Position numbers and translations under genes: made by a program. A stretch of DNA of 64,000 nt from Calonectria ilicicola. Its lineage: Eukaryota; Ascomycota; Sordariomycetes; Hypocreales; Nectriaceae. Under the pieces are notes generated by a model. That model searched no databases. It saw only the letters and a list, made by a program, of their open reading frames with translations, and was not told the DNA's origin. The stretch spans positions 4,278,001 to 4,342,000 of the forward strand of contig CP085831.1 of assembly GCA_020809705.1 (NCBI GenBank), given 5' to 3'. Each line of letters opens with the position of its first letter. Within the stretch, counting starts at the first letter, position 1. Below, in pieces: positions 48,190 to 61,169 of the stretch.

Positions 48190-49854
48190 CTAGGGCTTAT
48201 TAAGTGAGATTCCACGACTATTATAGGAGTAATTATTATTAGCCTTTATAATGTAGCTTTCACTTTTGTTTTTACTGTGGTTCTCACTTTTGCTTTCACC
48301 CTAGTGCTTGCTTTCTTTATCTGTATCTTGCCTACAAGAATCTGCACCTATGGGAACCTTACCACTCGATTCTGCAGACATTTTATTTAAGACTAAATTC
48401 ATTTTTAGTTGTTTAATATATGCTATAATAAATGGTAGTAATATATTCTTGTTGTCATTCGATAAGGTTATATTACCTTGACCGAATATCTACAGCATTT
48501 CAATAATATCCATTAGATTTGATGAAGAAAACCTATAAGTACTGTATAAGAAGCTATATTAAGTTGCGTAATTTGAAAGTGATCTAGATGGTATTTCAAG
48601 GGTGTCTAGTATACCATTAGATGATCTGTTTGGTGGTGTGTGGTTTGTTATGTAAGTAGAGTGAATTTGTTCCTTAGGTGTGTTTTCCGGCTTACGAGAG
48701 CTTCCTAGAAAGGTTTCTGGTTGTATTTGGCTCTTTTTACTTCTTTAATAAACCTCTCCTAACGGAATTCCATGGTGCCTGTTATGTAGTAATGCATTTT
48801 CAATGACTGGCCCTCCTTGTTTGTAGGTATTTAAGGCTACTTTTGTAAGTTTTCTGGGGTGGTTATGGCGCTCCAGACTTGCTGTAAGTGAGTCTGGATG
48901 CTCATTTGGATTCTTAGTTGAGTCTGCGTCTAACTTTTCCTTCCAACTGCTCCTTTTTCTCTTCTCTAGCGAAAGGATCTTCTTGTTAATCTCAATTTCG
49001 TATAGTGTAGCTCCTCTAGGCTGCTTAATTATAATACTGGAGACTTTAAAATATTACCTTTCTCTAGATTCAGATGCTGCTCTTTGAGTTGATCTAATTG
49101 TTTTATTATAAACCGATACTTTTTAGATAGATATATATACTATATTAAAGGTAGCTTTAATATTAGAATTATTTAAATAATTATTATTACTAGAATCCAT
49201 ATTTAACAGCAATAAATCCTAGTTAAAATTGCTATTATTATTATCTTCTATAAGAGCTAAGTTAAGATATAAGTTACAGCTATATTGAGCTTAATTAGAA
49301 TATTCTAGCTTACTATCCTAGGTAGGTTTGCAGTAAGAATACTCTTTTAGATCAAATTGGTTAACTGGTTAGTTTATGGTGTAGAGAACCGATTCGGAAT
49401 CTTGATTTTGGCCAATCTTGCTAATATATATAGAGGCTTCTAACCCTAATTTATTATTATCCTTAAGTGAGCTTAAAGCCTTGGTAGAGGAATTGTCTTT
49501 TAATGCTATCTTAAGTAAGTAGCTAAGATAAAAAAATATATTTAAAAGTTTTACCTTTAGTAGATTATAATAAGGTGTTAGGTGATAAGTAAAATTTAAT
49601 AAATTTATTAGTTATAAGTTGGTATGGAATGGTTTGTGCTATCTGGTGCTTCTGGTTGGTGTTATTGTTGGTTACTGTTTTTCTAAGAAATAATGGTTTA
49701 TAGGGCTTCCACTATAGAGATTCCATTGTAATAAGCATACTATAGGAGATGTAGTTAGGAAATTGAAGATATTACAAGCATAATATGTTGTTATTTATAT
49801 TTATTATAGAAACCCCTAGGTTACTTAAGCAACTCCTTACTATATAAATAACAT
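48190..49854 (-). pseudogene. Long minus-strand gene relic, up to 555 codons, stops only TAA/TAG
   Basis: A single minus-strand frame runs without a shift from an ATG at 49854 (or an internal ATG at 49200) to TAG at 48190-48192. Segments include NIFNFLTTSPIVCLLQWNLY, LKDNSSTKALSSLKDNNKLG, NQFDLKEYSYCKPT, MDSSNNNYLNNSN, KVSSIIIKQPRGATLYEIEI, EKRKRSSWKEKLDADSTKNP, SLERHNHPRKLTKVALNTYK, PETFLGSSRKPENTPKEQ, GNITLSNDNKNILLPFIIAY, and a Lys/Ser/Glu-rich C-terminus (SKSENHSKNKSES). About 20 internal stops are all TAA or TAG, none TGA. Seven cluster near 49795-49842, so that part may be an intron or leader. Basic and low-complexity content suggests a nuclear protein, but no domain is recognised. Confidence 0.5.
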
Positions 49855-50670
49855 AATAAAATGGACTTTGTGGGCCTTTGATTATATGAGGATATCGTGG
49901 AACACGAAGTACTAAGATAAATCCTTTAGCAATATCTATATAGTAACTACTAGAAAAGGAAGTAGGATACCCTCTTTAAGGCATTAAGTAAGTGAGAAAG
50001 TAAAAAGTAAAATATAGGAATTACCAAAAGTAGATAATCATCTTCCTGATTTAGAATAAGTCTTATATATATATATAAGGTATTTAATATATTTCTATAA
50101 TTACTTTTTCATAAGGGTAGTTCTTAATATAATTAGTATTTATAAGAATATCTAAGTAAATTTATATTACCCTATTAATCTAAAAGATACTAAATATAAT
50201 ACTTATAATTATCAATATAACTATTATATAATTAAATAAAAGATTAATTAACCAATAACACTATATAAAAGTATTTAATACCACTAGCCAAGCAATTAGC
50301 TTATATTAATTAAGCACTATTATATATAGGAGTAATTGCTGGAAAGATGATCATTGGCTAAGCTATTATATTATGGGTATATGTATTACTATATTAGTTA
50401 TCTAATAAATAAGTCTTAAATGTGGGATTAATTTGTGTATAGGTAATATAAGGTAGGGATTTATATGATAAATGATAATGTACATCTTGTATACAAAGAA
50501 GGAATGACAGGGATAGTAAAAAATATTTTCTTTGTAAAAGCAGCAATTATATTTTAATCTGATATTCTCCTGGTAAGTATATTTGTAAGAATAGAAATTT
50601 AAACCACAATTTCTAAAGGTAGAAATGCTAGCTTTTTTTTACTTAAAGTATAAATTAGTTAATAAAATAA
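49855..50670. other. Unassigned AT-rich spacer
   Basis: No gene recognised. The 5' break point of gypsy copy C lies near its end (about 50650-50670). Confidence 0.4.
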
Positions 50671-50860
50671 TTAAGGAAATTTATACTTTATAACCTTTTA
50701 CTTATATAAGTTAAGTAGATCTAAGCTAAATTACTTTATCTATAATAAGAAATTCCTTATAATTATTAAGGAAATTTATACTTTATAACCTTTTACTTAT
50801 ATAAGTTAAGTAGATCTAAGCTAAATTACTTTATCTATAATAAGGAATTCCTTATAATTA
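50671..50860. repeat. 95-bp tandem duplication in the RNase H relic
   Basis: Segments 50671-50765 and 50766-50860 differ at one position that I can see (AAGAAATTCC versus AAGGAATTCC). Both have the RIP-mutated sequence, so the duplication happened after RIP. Confidence 0.92.
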
Positions 50861-50941
50861 TTAATATTTTTAAAGAATTTAAATAATACCTATTAGAAAA
50901 TTATTATAAAGTAATTATTTATATAAATTATAAAAATATTA

Positions 50942-52800
50942 ATGTATATGATAAGCATACATTGCAGACAAGTATATATCACAAAAATCCCTCATACATA
51001 ACACTTTTCAATTAATCAAATACTTCTTAACCATTAAATATATTATAATCCAATATAAAGGCTAATACCCTTCTTACTCTTTAAGCTATTTAAGATCCTT
51101 AAAAATTAAGTACCTGAAAGGCTGCATAGATTTATAAAGTTAATAAGCATAGGCTATATTATTAGCAGAAGGGGATTCAATCTTGAAGCAATTAGGTCCC
51201 TCCATCACATAAGCTATCCAATCTAGGAGAGGATATTATTTTTTAGTTTATTCTAGATCTAGATTTATAAGGATTCTTTTTATAGCTTTCTAGTGTAAAG
51301 GAAATAATTGATTAATTGTTTTTTAATTAAAATAAATTATTAGTTGGTTAATATTAGGTTTTAAATTTTATAAAATAATATATAAAGCTTAAAATATAAT
51401 TCTTTTATAAATATAATTATAAAAGGATTATATATAAAGATCTAAAGATTATTAGTAATTAGTTTAAGCTTATAGTAAATATAATAAAAAAGTATAATAT
51501 TAAATTAAATAATATTTATAATTTTAATAAAATTGGCTTTATAATAGGTATTATTGTAAGTGAAATGGTTATAATAGATATAAAAAGATATTTAAATCTG
51601 AAATTAATCTAGCCTAGAAATCAAGAATAGATAATAGCTATTTAAATTATTAATATAAGAGGCTAGATAATCCTGCTATTTCTTATTACTATAGGCCAAT
51701 ATTATCTTGCTAATTAGTATAAAGAAAGTAACCTTCTAGCTAATTAGGTTATTACTATTACCTAAAATAGCTAGATTGATAATATAATAGGTCTTAAGTA
51801 GTTAAAGTACTTTAATTATTATATAAGTAATTAATTAATTAATTATTATTATTTTTTTATTTTTAATAGATATAAAAGTTATTATTTAATCTAATTTAAG
51901 GAATATTATAAGAATAATAAAATTATTATATTTTATATACTATTTAATTTATTTTATCTACTTTAGTCTTTTAATATTATATACTTTAGGCTATTAAAAA
52001 CAATATATAAGAAAGAAATAGAGTATTTAATCAAATACTTTATAACCTATATTTTAAAGTCTAACTTTTTCCTAGCTTTTTATAATATATATAATACTAT
52101 TACTATAGAAAAGAATATTTAAGTAAGATTTAGAGGAGCTAGGCTTTATTCTTTAGATATAGAAAATGTTATATTAAAGCTTAATATATAGCTATAAACT
52201 CCAATACCCTTTAATTAAATAATTAAGCTTACTAGCCCTTAGGCTCTAAAGACTCTAAGGAATATTATTAAGACTAGCTCTTAGTCTAAGTATTTTAAAA
52301 GATAAATTAAAAGATTATAAAGTATCTCTCTAGAGTCTATTATTAAGATATTATAATCACTTTTTAAAGAAATAAAGATAATTATATATAAGATAGTATT
52401 AATAAAAGCTAAGATATAGAATCTTTAATAAGTAAATAAGATACTTAATAAATACTATAGATCAAAAAAACTAGATTATAAGATAAAGGGATAATAATAG
52501 TAGCTAATATATAAGAAGCAATTAATCAGATAGATATAAATATATAAATATAGGTAGAATTATTAAAAAGTAGTAATTGAGGGAAGTTAATATAATTAGG
52601 TAAAAGGTACTATAGAACTTATAGTAAGATTGGTTATAATATAAGGATATATTAGGTAGTTATTAAGATCTTTAAAGAAAAGAATAATAATTAGTTTTAA
52701 TTGATTAAATGTTTTATAATATTTTTATTTTAAATTAAAAATAGGGGGTGGTGGAAAGTGTGATGTATACTTGTCTACGATGTATGCTTATTATATACGT
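50942..52800 (+). mobile_element. Fot1/pogo-like DNA transposon, copy 4 (TIR type C), in copy C
   Basis: 1859 bp flanked by TA (50940-50941 and 52801-52802). Ends read ATGTATATGATAAGCATACA and, reversed, ACGTATATAATAAGCATACA. The plus strand encodes the same transposase as copy 3, more mutated: LLQSFNIIYFRLLK and RFRGARLYSLDIENVILKLN (about 52120-52185). Dead by many stops. Confidence 0.93.
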
Positions 52801-54862
52801 TATATATTTTATAATTATTTAAAAACTTAGTAGAAGATAAATATAATATATTAAATATCTCTTCAAATTTAATTACTAGATAGTCTATATTAAAGAAATA
52901 GAAAATAACTAAGCTAGTACTATTAACCAAAGATTAGATTATAATATAAAAAAACCTAAAATATAGAGATAATTTCTTATTTATAATTTAAAAGAAGGAC
53001 TAGAATAAGTATTAATTAGTAAAATAATAATAAAAATTAAGAAAGTTATTATTATTATTAGGATAAAGGGATTATTATAAGTGATTAGAACTACCTTTAT
53101 AGATATTCTAATATAATATATAGAATAGGGTAATCTATTTTTAAAAAAATTAAAAAATATAATCTTTTACTTTTAAAAAAAGAAAAAATAGAATATTTAT
53201 AAGTACTTAAAGAGTATTAAATGGAATTAATAAAAAATATTTATAAGTATTCTTTATATCGGTATAAAGAAATAAATAAAACTTTTAAATATATTAAATA
53301 GATATTTTCCTTTAATAAAATGAAAAAGAAAGTTAAAAAGGTATATAAGGAATATAGCCTATACTAATATTCTAAAAAATCAAAATATAAATCATATAGA
53401 TTATTATAATTAGTTCTAGTAGTATATAGATCTTAGGAATTAATTATAATAGATTTTATTACTGATCTACCCCTTTTAGTAAACCCTATTATAAGAGTAT
53501 ACTATAATAATATTCTTATTATTATAAATTAATTTATTAAAATAATATATTATATTCTTTATAATAAAGTAATAAAAGAAGAATAATTTATTTTTCTATT
53601 TTTTAAATATATAATTATAATCTATAGATTACCTATAGAAATCATATCTAATAAAAGATAATTATTTATATTTAAGTTTTAATAAAGTTTAATATTATTA
53701 ATAGAATTAAATTATAAATTAAGTATAGCTTTCTATTTTTAAATAGATGGATAAATAGAATACTAAAATTAGGAAATTGAATAATATTTAAAATACTATA
53801 TTAATTATAAATAAATAAATTAGGTTAAAAATTATCTATTATATAATTAGTATATAATATTTTTTATAATTATAGTATTAAAATAATACTAGTAAAAGCT
53901 AATTTTGGTTTTATTTTTAATGTATATTAAGCATTTTTAAAAGATATAATTTAAATAAAAATAATAATTAAATTAAATAATTTAAAGAAATTATATAAAG
54001 AATTAATAATTAAATTAGAATTTATTTATAATATAATAAAAAATATTATAATCTAAAAAGGCTAAAGAGATTAACCTTCTTAGAGAGAGATATAGTCTAT
54101 TTAATTATAAAAAATCTTATAATAAAAAGATAAAATCAAAAAGTTAATTTTATATAAATTAAATCTTATTTAATAAAAAAAGAATATTAAAAAATAATTA
54201 TAAACTTGATTTTCTAGATAATATTAAGATCTACTTTATCTTCTATATCTTACTATTAAAATCTAGTAATAATATCTAAATTAATATAAAACCTAAATAT
54301 AAACTATAAATAAAAAATCTAGAAGATTAGTAGGAAGTTAAGAAAATATTATAAAAAAGAGAGAAAGATAGAAAATTTAAAATTAAATAAAAAAACTATA
54401 AAAAAATAATCTAGAAATTAGTAAAATATTTTATATATTACTTAAAGATATTAAAAGTATTCCTAAAGATATAATACTAAGTAAATTATTAAAATTAATA
54501 ATATTCTAATTAATAATATCTATAACCCCTAAAGATTATATCTAAATAATAGCTTTTAATTCTATTTTATCTATCTTTTTTAATTTATTTAAAAAGAAAA
54601 AATCTTAATATATTATTTTTATATTTTTTATTTTAAATTAATATTTTTAATAATAAAAATAAAATAAATAATTTAAAGATTTTTAAATCTTAGCCTAAGT
54701 AATAAGTATTTTTATTTATATATAAAAGAACTTCTCCTTAATTATCTTCTCTTTAATATTTAAATAATTAAACTCCTAATTTATCTAGATTATTATAAAT
54801 ATTAGTATCTATTTATAGTTATTATTTATAAAAATGATATATATATAGCTAAAGATATCTTT

Positions 54863-55044
54863 TGTCACAGGCTGAGGCCTGGCACCTTGACCTAGGCTGT
54901 GCCTAGGGCCTTATACGTGGCTAAATGACTAAGTTGCCAGCTTAGTCATTACATATCCTTTTGCCGCAACGGGTAAGGACGCAGCATCGCTGCCACGATC
55001 GAAGTGCTAGCCCCGCTTTAGCCCAATCGGGCCAAACCGTGACA
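54863..55044. mobile_element. GC-rich solo LTR (182 bp) with TCTTT target duplication
   Basis: Starts TGTCACAGGCTGAGG and ends GGGCCAAACCGTGACA, so its ends are 6-bp inverted repeats (TGTCAC...GTGACA). TCTTT occurs on both sides (54858-54862 and 55045-55049) and only once at the same site in copy A. 100 of 182 bases are G or C, in a region otherwise near-pure AT. Contains a perfect 10-bp stem, AATGACTAAG and CTTAGTCATT, with a 7-nt loop. Interpreted as a solo LTR left by recombination of an LTR element; a very small terminal-repeat element is the alternative. Confidence 0.88.
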
Positions 55045-55335
55045 TCTTTAAAGTATTATATATTTTATTATAATAGATATATTTACTATAATAATTATTA
55101 AAATTTAATAATATTTTATATTATAAATCTTTAAAAGAATAAAAAGAATATAATATAATTTTAAAATTTATTAAATTAATAAATTAAGCTTAAGTATTGG
55201 TATAAAGATGTAGCTTAGAATTATCTAGACCTTAAGATATAATTAGAAAATATTTTAAAAATTAAAAATAAGGAATTTATATATAAGATTAATCTAATAA
55301 GCTTTAAGGATAAGATTAATAAAGAGGGAATATTA

Positions 55336-55699
55336 TATTATAATTTATAATATACTTAGATAGTTAATAATAGTAGAATTAATACTTATTTACTTCATAG
55401 CCTTATATTAATTAATAAGAAAATATTTATAAATAATTATTACTTTAATTATTAATATATTAGATAGAGCTAATATAGTAAGTGCTTACTAGATAATAGT
55501 ATATAAATAGATTAAAATCTGCCCTTATAGCTAATATTAACTAGCTTTTAATATAACTTAGTTACCTTAATTACTATTAATTATTATTTAATATAATATT
55601 ATAATTGTTTTACTATTATAATGCGCTTGACTATCCTGCTAATATTAACTTTTTACTCTGATTGGTTCACCTAGTTGGGAAATTGACCAGATCGTTATA
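55336..55699 (+). repeat. 3' LTR of copy C
   Basis: Begins TATTATAATTTATAATATAC and ends GACCAGATCGTTATA; 364 bp, A-type, slightly shorter than 395 bp. The outer end (55620-55699) keeps G/C (GATTGGTTCACCTAGTTGGG). A purine tract AAAGAGGGAA precedes it. Confidence 0.88.
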
Positions 55700-56557
55700 A
55701 TAAATAGTAAGGATTTAAATAATTAAATCCCTTATATAGTAATATTTGTAGTATATATTAATAACCTACTTATATAGTAAGGTAGCATTTATTAGATAAT
55801 ATTTCTTATATTAAAATATATAAATCTTAATTTACTTTAATATATTATTATTATATTATTAAAGTAATATATAGTAATAATTAATTATAAAGTAATTTTA
55901 AATATATTAAATAATTATAAATTATCTTTAAATATTTTACTTAAATAGAATAAATAAATAAATAAAATTATTTAATAATAAAACTTTTTTTTAATTTTAT
56001 TTTTTTATTTATTTATATTTTTTATAATCTTTTTATTTATATATAAATTTTTATAAAATATATTTACTTTAACTTTTAAAAAGAATAAATATATTATATA
56101 CTTAACAAAATAATAATATAATAACATTACTATCCTATTATTAATTTTATCTTATATTTATTAATAATTAAAATATTATAATTTTATTATAATAAATAAA
56201 GAGCTAATTACCTAATTCTTAACTAAAATACCTATATAATAAAAAAACTAAGATAGCAACTTAATATTATAAATGAATAAATAAAAACCTATTTTCTATT
56301 TTCTTTATAAAAAGCAATTACTTAATAGTCCATTCAAATATCTCACATCTTATCTAATTATATTATAACTAATCTTATAAATTAGATATTAATCACCCAC
56401 TAAGATCCTATACTTATAAAATTATTATAAATAAGAGATTTCTACTATAATAATATTATTATATATAAATTAAAATATAATATTTATTTCTAATGCTTTC
56501 CTTATATAATAATTAATTTAATATTAAAATCTAATAATAAAAAAATAAGTATATATA
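55700..56557. other. Unassigned AT-rich sequence
   Basis: Very AT-rich, no recognisable frame or repeat, up to the TA target of Fot-like copy 5. Confidence 0.4.
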
Positions 56558-58416
56558 ACATACATTATATACAAGCGCACCACCCAAACAAGCAGGCCAT
56601 TTTTCACTACCCTTAATTAATATATTAATATAAAAATACAATAACATATCTAATTAATTAGAATTAATTACTTTTCTTTTCCTTAAAGATCTTAATAATT
56701 ATTTAATATATTCTTAAATTATAATTAATCCCTCTATAAGTTCTATAATACTATTTCTTTAATTATACTAACTATCTTTAATTATTACTTTTTAATATTT
56801 TAACTTATATTTATATATTAGCTTTTATTTAATTAATTACTTCTTTCTTTTATTTTACTATTATTATCCCTTTATTCTATAAGTAGGTTCTTTTTACTTT
56901 ATATTATTTACTAAGTACCTTATTTAATTATTAAAGATCTTATATCTTAGCCTTTAATAATATTATCTTATATATAATTATCTTTATTTTTTAAAAAGTG
57001 ATTTTAATATTTTAAAAATAGATTTTAAAAAGCTACTTTAATACCTTCTAATTTATCTTTTTAAATACTTAGATTATAAGTTTACTTTTATAATAGTTCT
57101 TAGAGTCCTTAAAGTCTAAATATTAAATAATAGAACCTCTTAATTAATTAATATTAGAGTCTATAGCCACATATTAAGCTTTAATATAACAATTTCTATA
57201 TTTAAAGGATCAAAACTAGCTCCTCTAAAGCCTACCTTAATATTTTATTCTATTATAATAATATTATATATATTAAAAAAGATTAAAAAGAAATTAGACT
57301 TTAAAATATAAATAATAGAGTATTTAATTAAATGCTTTATTTCTTTTTTATATACTATTTTAAGTAATCTAAAGTATATAATATTAAGAGGCTAAAGTAG
57401 GTAAGATAAATTAGAAAGTATATAAAGTATAATAATCTTATTATCCTTATAATATTAATTAAATTTAAGTAAGTAATAATTTTTATATCTATTAAAGATT
57501 AAAAGATAATAATAACTAATTAATTAGATCTTTATATATTAATTAAAATATTTAAACTACTTAAGGCCTATAATATTATTAGTCTAGCCATTATAGATAG
57601 TAGTAATAGCCCAATTGCCTAAGAGGTTGCTATCTTAATATTAATTAATAAGATAATATTAGCCTATAGCAATAAGAAATAGCAGGATTGCCCACCCTCT
57701 TATATTAATCCTTTAAATAGCTATTATCTATTCTTGGTTTTTAGATTAAATTAATTTTAAATTTAAATATTTTTCTATACTTATAATAACTATTCTACTT
57801 CTAATAAGGCCTATTATAAAGCTAATTTTATTAAAATTATAAATATTATTTAATTAAATATTATATTTTATAATTATATTTATTATAAATATAAACTACT
57901 TACTAATAATCTTTAGATCTTTACATTTAGCTCTCTTATAATTATATTTACAAAAAGAATATATCTTAAGCTCTAAATATCACTTAATAAAATTTAAAGC
58001 CTAATACTTACTAACAAGTAATACATTATAATTAGTAAGTAATTGATCAGCTATTTCTTAAATAGTATATAATTATAAAAGAAATCCCTAAAAATCTAAA
58101 TTAAGAATATAATTAAGAATAACCTATTTCTCTAGATTAGATAGTTTATGTAAATTAAGGATAATATTATCTTAAGATTAAGTACTTTATTAGCAACAAG
58201 CTATTCGCCACCAACTAACCCTATAGATCAATGTAACTTTTTTAATAAATAACCTTGGGTTATTTTAAAGGGCCTGAAGAGCAAGAAGAATTCTGGCCTT
58301 AATATCTGGCTGTGATATATTTTGTAGTTAAGAATTAGTTGATTAAATGGAAAAGTGTATATATAAGGGATTTTTAGCCTGCTTGTTTGGGTGGCGCGCT
58401 CGTATATGATGTACGT
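56558..58416 (-). mobile_element. Fot1/pogo-like DNA transposon, copy 5 (TIR type B)
   Basis: 1859 bp flanked by TA (56556-56557 and 58417-58418). The left TIR is RIP-mutated (ACATACATTATATACAAGCG) while the right TIR, reversed, is nearly unmutated (ACGTACATCATATACGAGCG). The interior is closely similar to copy 2, in the same orientation. Confidence 0.93.
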
Positions 58417-58892
58417 TACTAAAAGTAATACTTATTTTTTTACTAAAAGATTTTATTATAATTTTAGTAATTATATATTTAAAAGATTATAAGATATAGT
58501 ATATACTTTCAATATAAATTTATATAATTAGAATTATAGTTTAATAAAAGTTCTATTGTATTCTAATATATAGATTTTTATATTATTATAAAATTATTAT
58601 AAAATTATTTAAGGTATTTTTTAATAATATTTTAATAAGATTTTTATAAAATTATTAAAATATTCTTTAATAATAAATATTATTAAAATAAAATAAGAAT
58701 ATTCTTAAATAATTATAAATATAAATAATAATAATATAAAAAAATAAAAAAGAAAATTAAATAATTTTATAAATATTAGATTATTTTAATAAATTATTAC
58801 TTTATATACTATTTTACTTATATTAACTAAATACACATAGAGTGTATTTATTTATCCCTTTATTTACCCCACACCTTAAGCACCATATATAA
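58417..58892. other. Unassigned AT-rich sequence
   Basis: Almost pure AT; the last 60 bp are more balanced. Nothing recognised. Confidence 0.4.
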
Positions 58893-59157
58893 TGTTCTGG
58901 TCGGTTGTCCAACAGGATAAGCCAATCAGGGTTAATATGGTTTATGTTAGCAGAGAGGTTAGGTATATTAGGTTGTTTAATGAGTAATATAGAGTGTTTA
59001 TAAATATTATATCTAGTAATAGTTAATTATAGATTAAGGTAATTAAGTTATATTAAAAGCTAATTGGTATTATTTATTATAGTTAAAGCTAATTTATTTA
59101 TATATTTATTATAGATTATAATATATAGGATTGTTATAATTTAGATTATTATAATCT
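58893..59157 (-). repeat. Diverged gypsy LTR remnant, minus strand
   Basis: Starting TGTTCTGGTCGGTTG, it aligns loosely with the reverse of the A/B LTRs: GCCAATCAG followed by GTTAA near the outer end, and the inner stretch AAGGTAATTAAGTTATATT-AAAGCTAA (59038 on). The far end is hard to place. It looks like a third LTR subfamily, solo or truncated. Confidence 0.5.
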
Positions 59158-59164
59158 TTCTTTA

Positions 59165-59349
59165 TGTTGGATTCAAAGGGAAGGTGGGTTTTAGCACTAG
59201 TGCCGGGTCTCTAGGGTGTGTGTGAATCTTGCTTGTTTTTCATCTATCTAGGCTAGCCTGTGGTGTTTATGTGTGTGTGCGTGGGTCACCTGACCCACAG
59301 GGCTGCTGCCTAAAGCAGCCGAGCCTGCTGTTGCAGACTGGTTCCAACA
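59165..59349. mobile_element. GC-rich solo LTR (185 bp), copia-like termini, CTTTA target duplication
   Basis: Starts TGTTGGATTC and ends GGTTCCAACA, giving 7-bp inverted termini TGTTGGA/TCCAACA of the type common in Ty1/copia LTRs. CTTTA flanks it on both sides (59160-59164 and 59350-59354). 96 of 185 bases are G or C. Two perfect hairpins lie next to each other: GTGGGTCA/TGACCCAC and GGCTGCT/AGCAGCC (59282-59321). Not RIP-mutated, unlike everything around it. Confidence 0.88.
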
Positions 59350-59589
59350 CTTTATATAATTCCTTTAAGGTAATTAAATTTAATTAATTTATAATTCCTT
59401 TATTATATATAAGATTTAGTGTTTCTTTGTTTTTTAATTATTAATCTTAATATAGATTATAATATAATACTCTTTTTTTATTAATTTTTATTTTTAAAAT
59501 TAATATTATTAATTTAATTTTATTATTTCTCTTTTTATAAAATTTAGATTTATAATATTTATTTTTAATTTTCTTATTATTATTCTTTT

Positions 59590-60265
59590 TTTATATAATT
59601 AATTAAGATATTTAATAAAAAGATATATAAGTATTTATTACTTTTAAAAGCTATTATATTAGAGGATTTTAATATAAAAATATTATATTCTTATTATTTT
59701 AAAAAGGGTTTAGAGTGTAAATTCCTTTCTAATAAGAAGTATTATAGTAAATATATAAAGATTAATTATTCTTATAATGGTATTTTGGTAATATCTTTTT
59801 ATAAATACCTTTTAATCTTATAGGTTTTTCTTTGGATATTAATCTTAGGTTTTTTATAGTTTATATTTTTATAAAATCTTCTAAAAAGCTTAAACTTAAT
59901 AAAAAAAGATTATTAATAAAATTAAATATCTTTAAAAGTAGATAAAAGATATATAAAAAACTACATTAATTGCAGTTTCTTATTTATTATAGATTCATAA
60001 GATCTATAAGAGCATTAGATGCAAGCAATTAAAGACCTTATATTATAGTTTACTTAAAGTAAATAAGAAGAATAGTATTAATAAGTTAGTTCTTCCTGCT
60101 TTAAATATATATAAAAGTTGGTTAATTAATAATATATATTTTTTTAGTATTATTAAGGATATTAATTTAAAGGTATTAGGTTTTAATAATAAGGGTTTAG
60201 GTATTAATTTATTTAGGGATTTTATTAGTAATGTTCCTTCACTAGATCCTAGTTTTGTTTTTTAA
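59590..60265 (+). pseudogene. Relic of a Cys-rich, coiled-coil fungal protein (tentative)
   Basis: The frame reads YYFKKGLECKFLSNKKYYSK then YIKINYSYNG (about 59690-59785). If the Tyr codons were Cys before G-to-A change, this gives a C-x2-C...C-x-x-C spacing like the short zinc-binding head of a protein family often found with fungal transposons. A charged, helix-prone stretch follows (LKLNKKRLLIKLN, 59885-59935), and the frame ends with PSLDPSFVF and TAA at 60263-60265. The family match is from general layout only. Confidence 0.35.
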
Positions 60266-61169
60266 TATAGTTTTTTTATTATTTTTATAAGAAATCTTCT
60301 AATTTCTTTAAGTAATATATTAGGTATATTTATAGTTCCTAATTGTTCTATAACTTATTATAATTTTTCTATTTAATTAGGAATTCTATATTAATTATTT
60401 TCTTATTTTCCTATATATTAATAATTTTTTTTATTATAAATTCTTCTTCTATTAGATTAACTTATAGTTTATATTAAGATCTTGTTTTTATTATAATAAT
60501 ATCTTTTACAATTTTTAATAATAATATATAGAATATTAAATATATTCTAACTTCTTCTAATAGATTAAGTTTATAATTATTTTCTAAGATTTTTATTTTT
60601 ATTTTAAATAATCTAATAAATTTATAATTAAGTTTTTTATTTTATCTTATAATATTAATATTTTATATATTTAATAAAACTATATCCCCTTTTAAAAAAG
60701 ATAATCCCTATATCTTTATTTTATTATAATATTTTCTTATTTTATCTTATACCCATTCTAATTCCTTCTTTATTTCTATAAGGACAATTGGGATCCTAGC
60801 GCCACTGTGGCTGGAAGTAATATACAATCCACTTAGTCTATTAAAGAATTTCGGCAAGCAATTAAGAAATACTTACCAAATTAAAGTCTATATACTATAA
60901 TATAATTTATTTTATAATTTTTAAAATTATTCTAATTAATAACTTTTATAATTCTTTAATTTTTATACCTTCCTAAATAATTAATATAATTATTATAAGT
61001 ATATAAATTATAAATAATTATAATAAATATCTTTTAAGTATATTATATATAAATATAATATTTAAATTATTTTAAAAAATCTATATTTTATTAAAGTATT
61101 TAAATATTATAAAAAATTAATTAACTTTAATAATTAAGCTCTTAACTTTTATTAATAAATAAATATAAA
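60266..61169. other. Unassigned AT-rich sequence
   Basis: No coding signal recognised. A 90-bp balanced patch at 60780-60870 could be the outer edge of an LTR of element D, but no partner is present in the window. Confidence 0.35.

Larger units (their letters stand above)
50671..55699 (+). mobile_element. 5'-truncated chromodomain Ty3/gypsy element, copy C
   Basis: Begins abruptly in RNase H (homologous to 24190 in copy A), then contains integrase (about 53130-54050), the C-terminal block (54050-54250), chromodomain (about 54300-54450) and a 3' LTR (55336-55699, A-type). Fot-like copy 4 (50942-52800) and a small GC-rich solo LTR (54863-55044) are inserted in it. A 95-bp tandem duplication marks the truncated edge. 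Heavily RIP-mutated. The 5' LTR, gag, protease and RT are absent. Confidence 0.88.
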
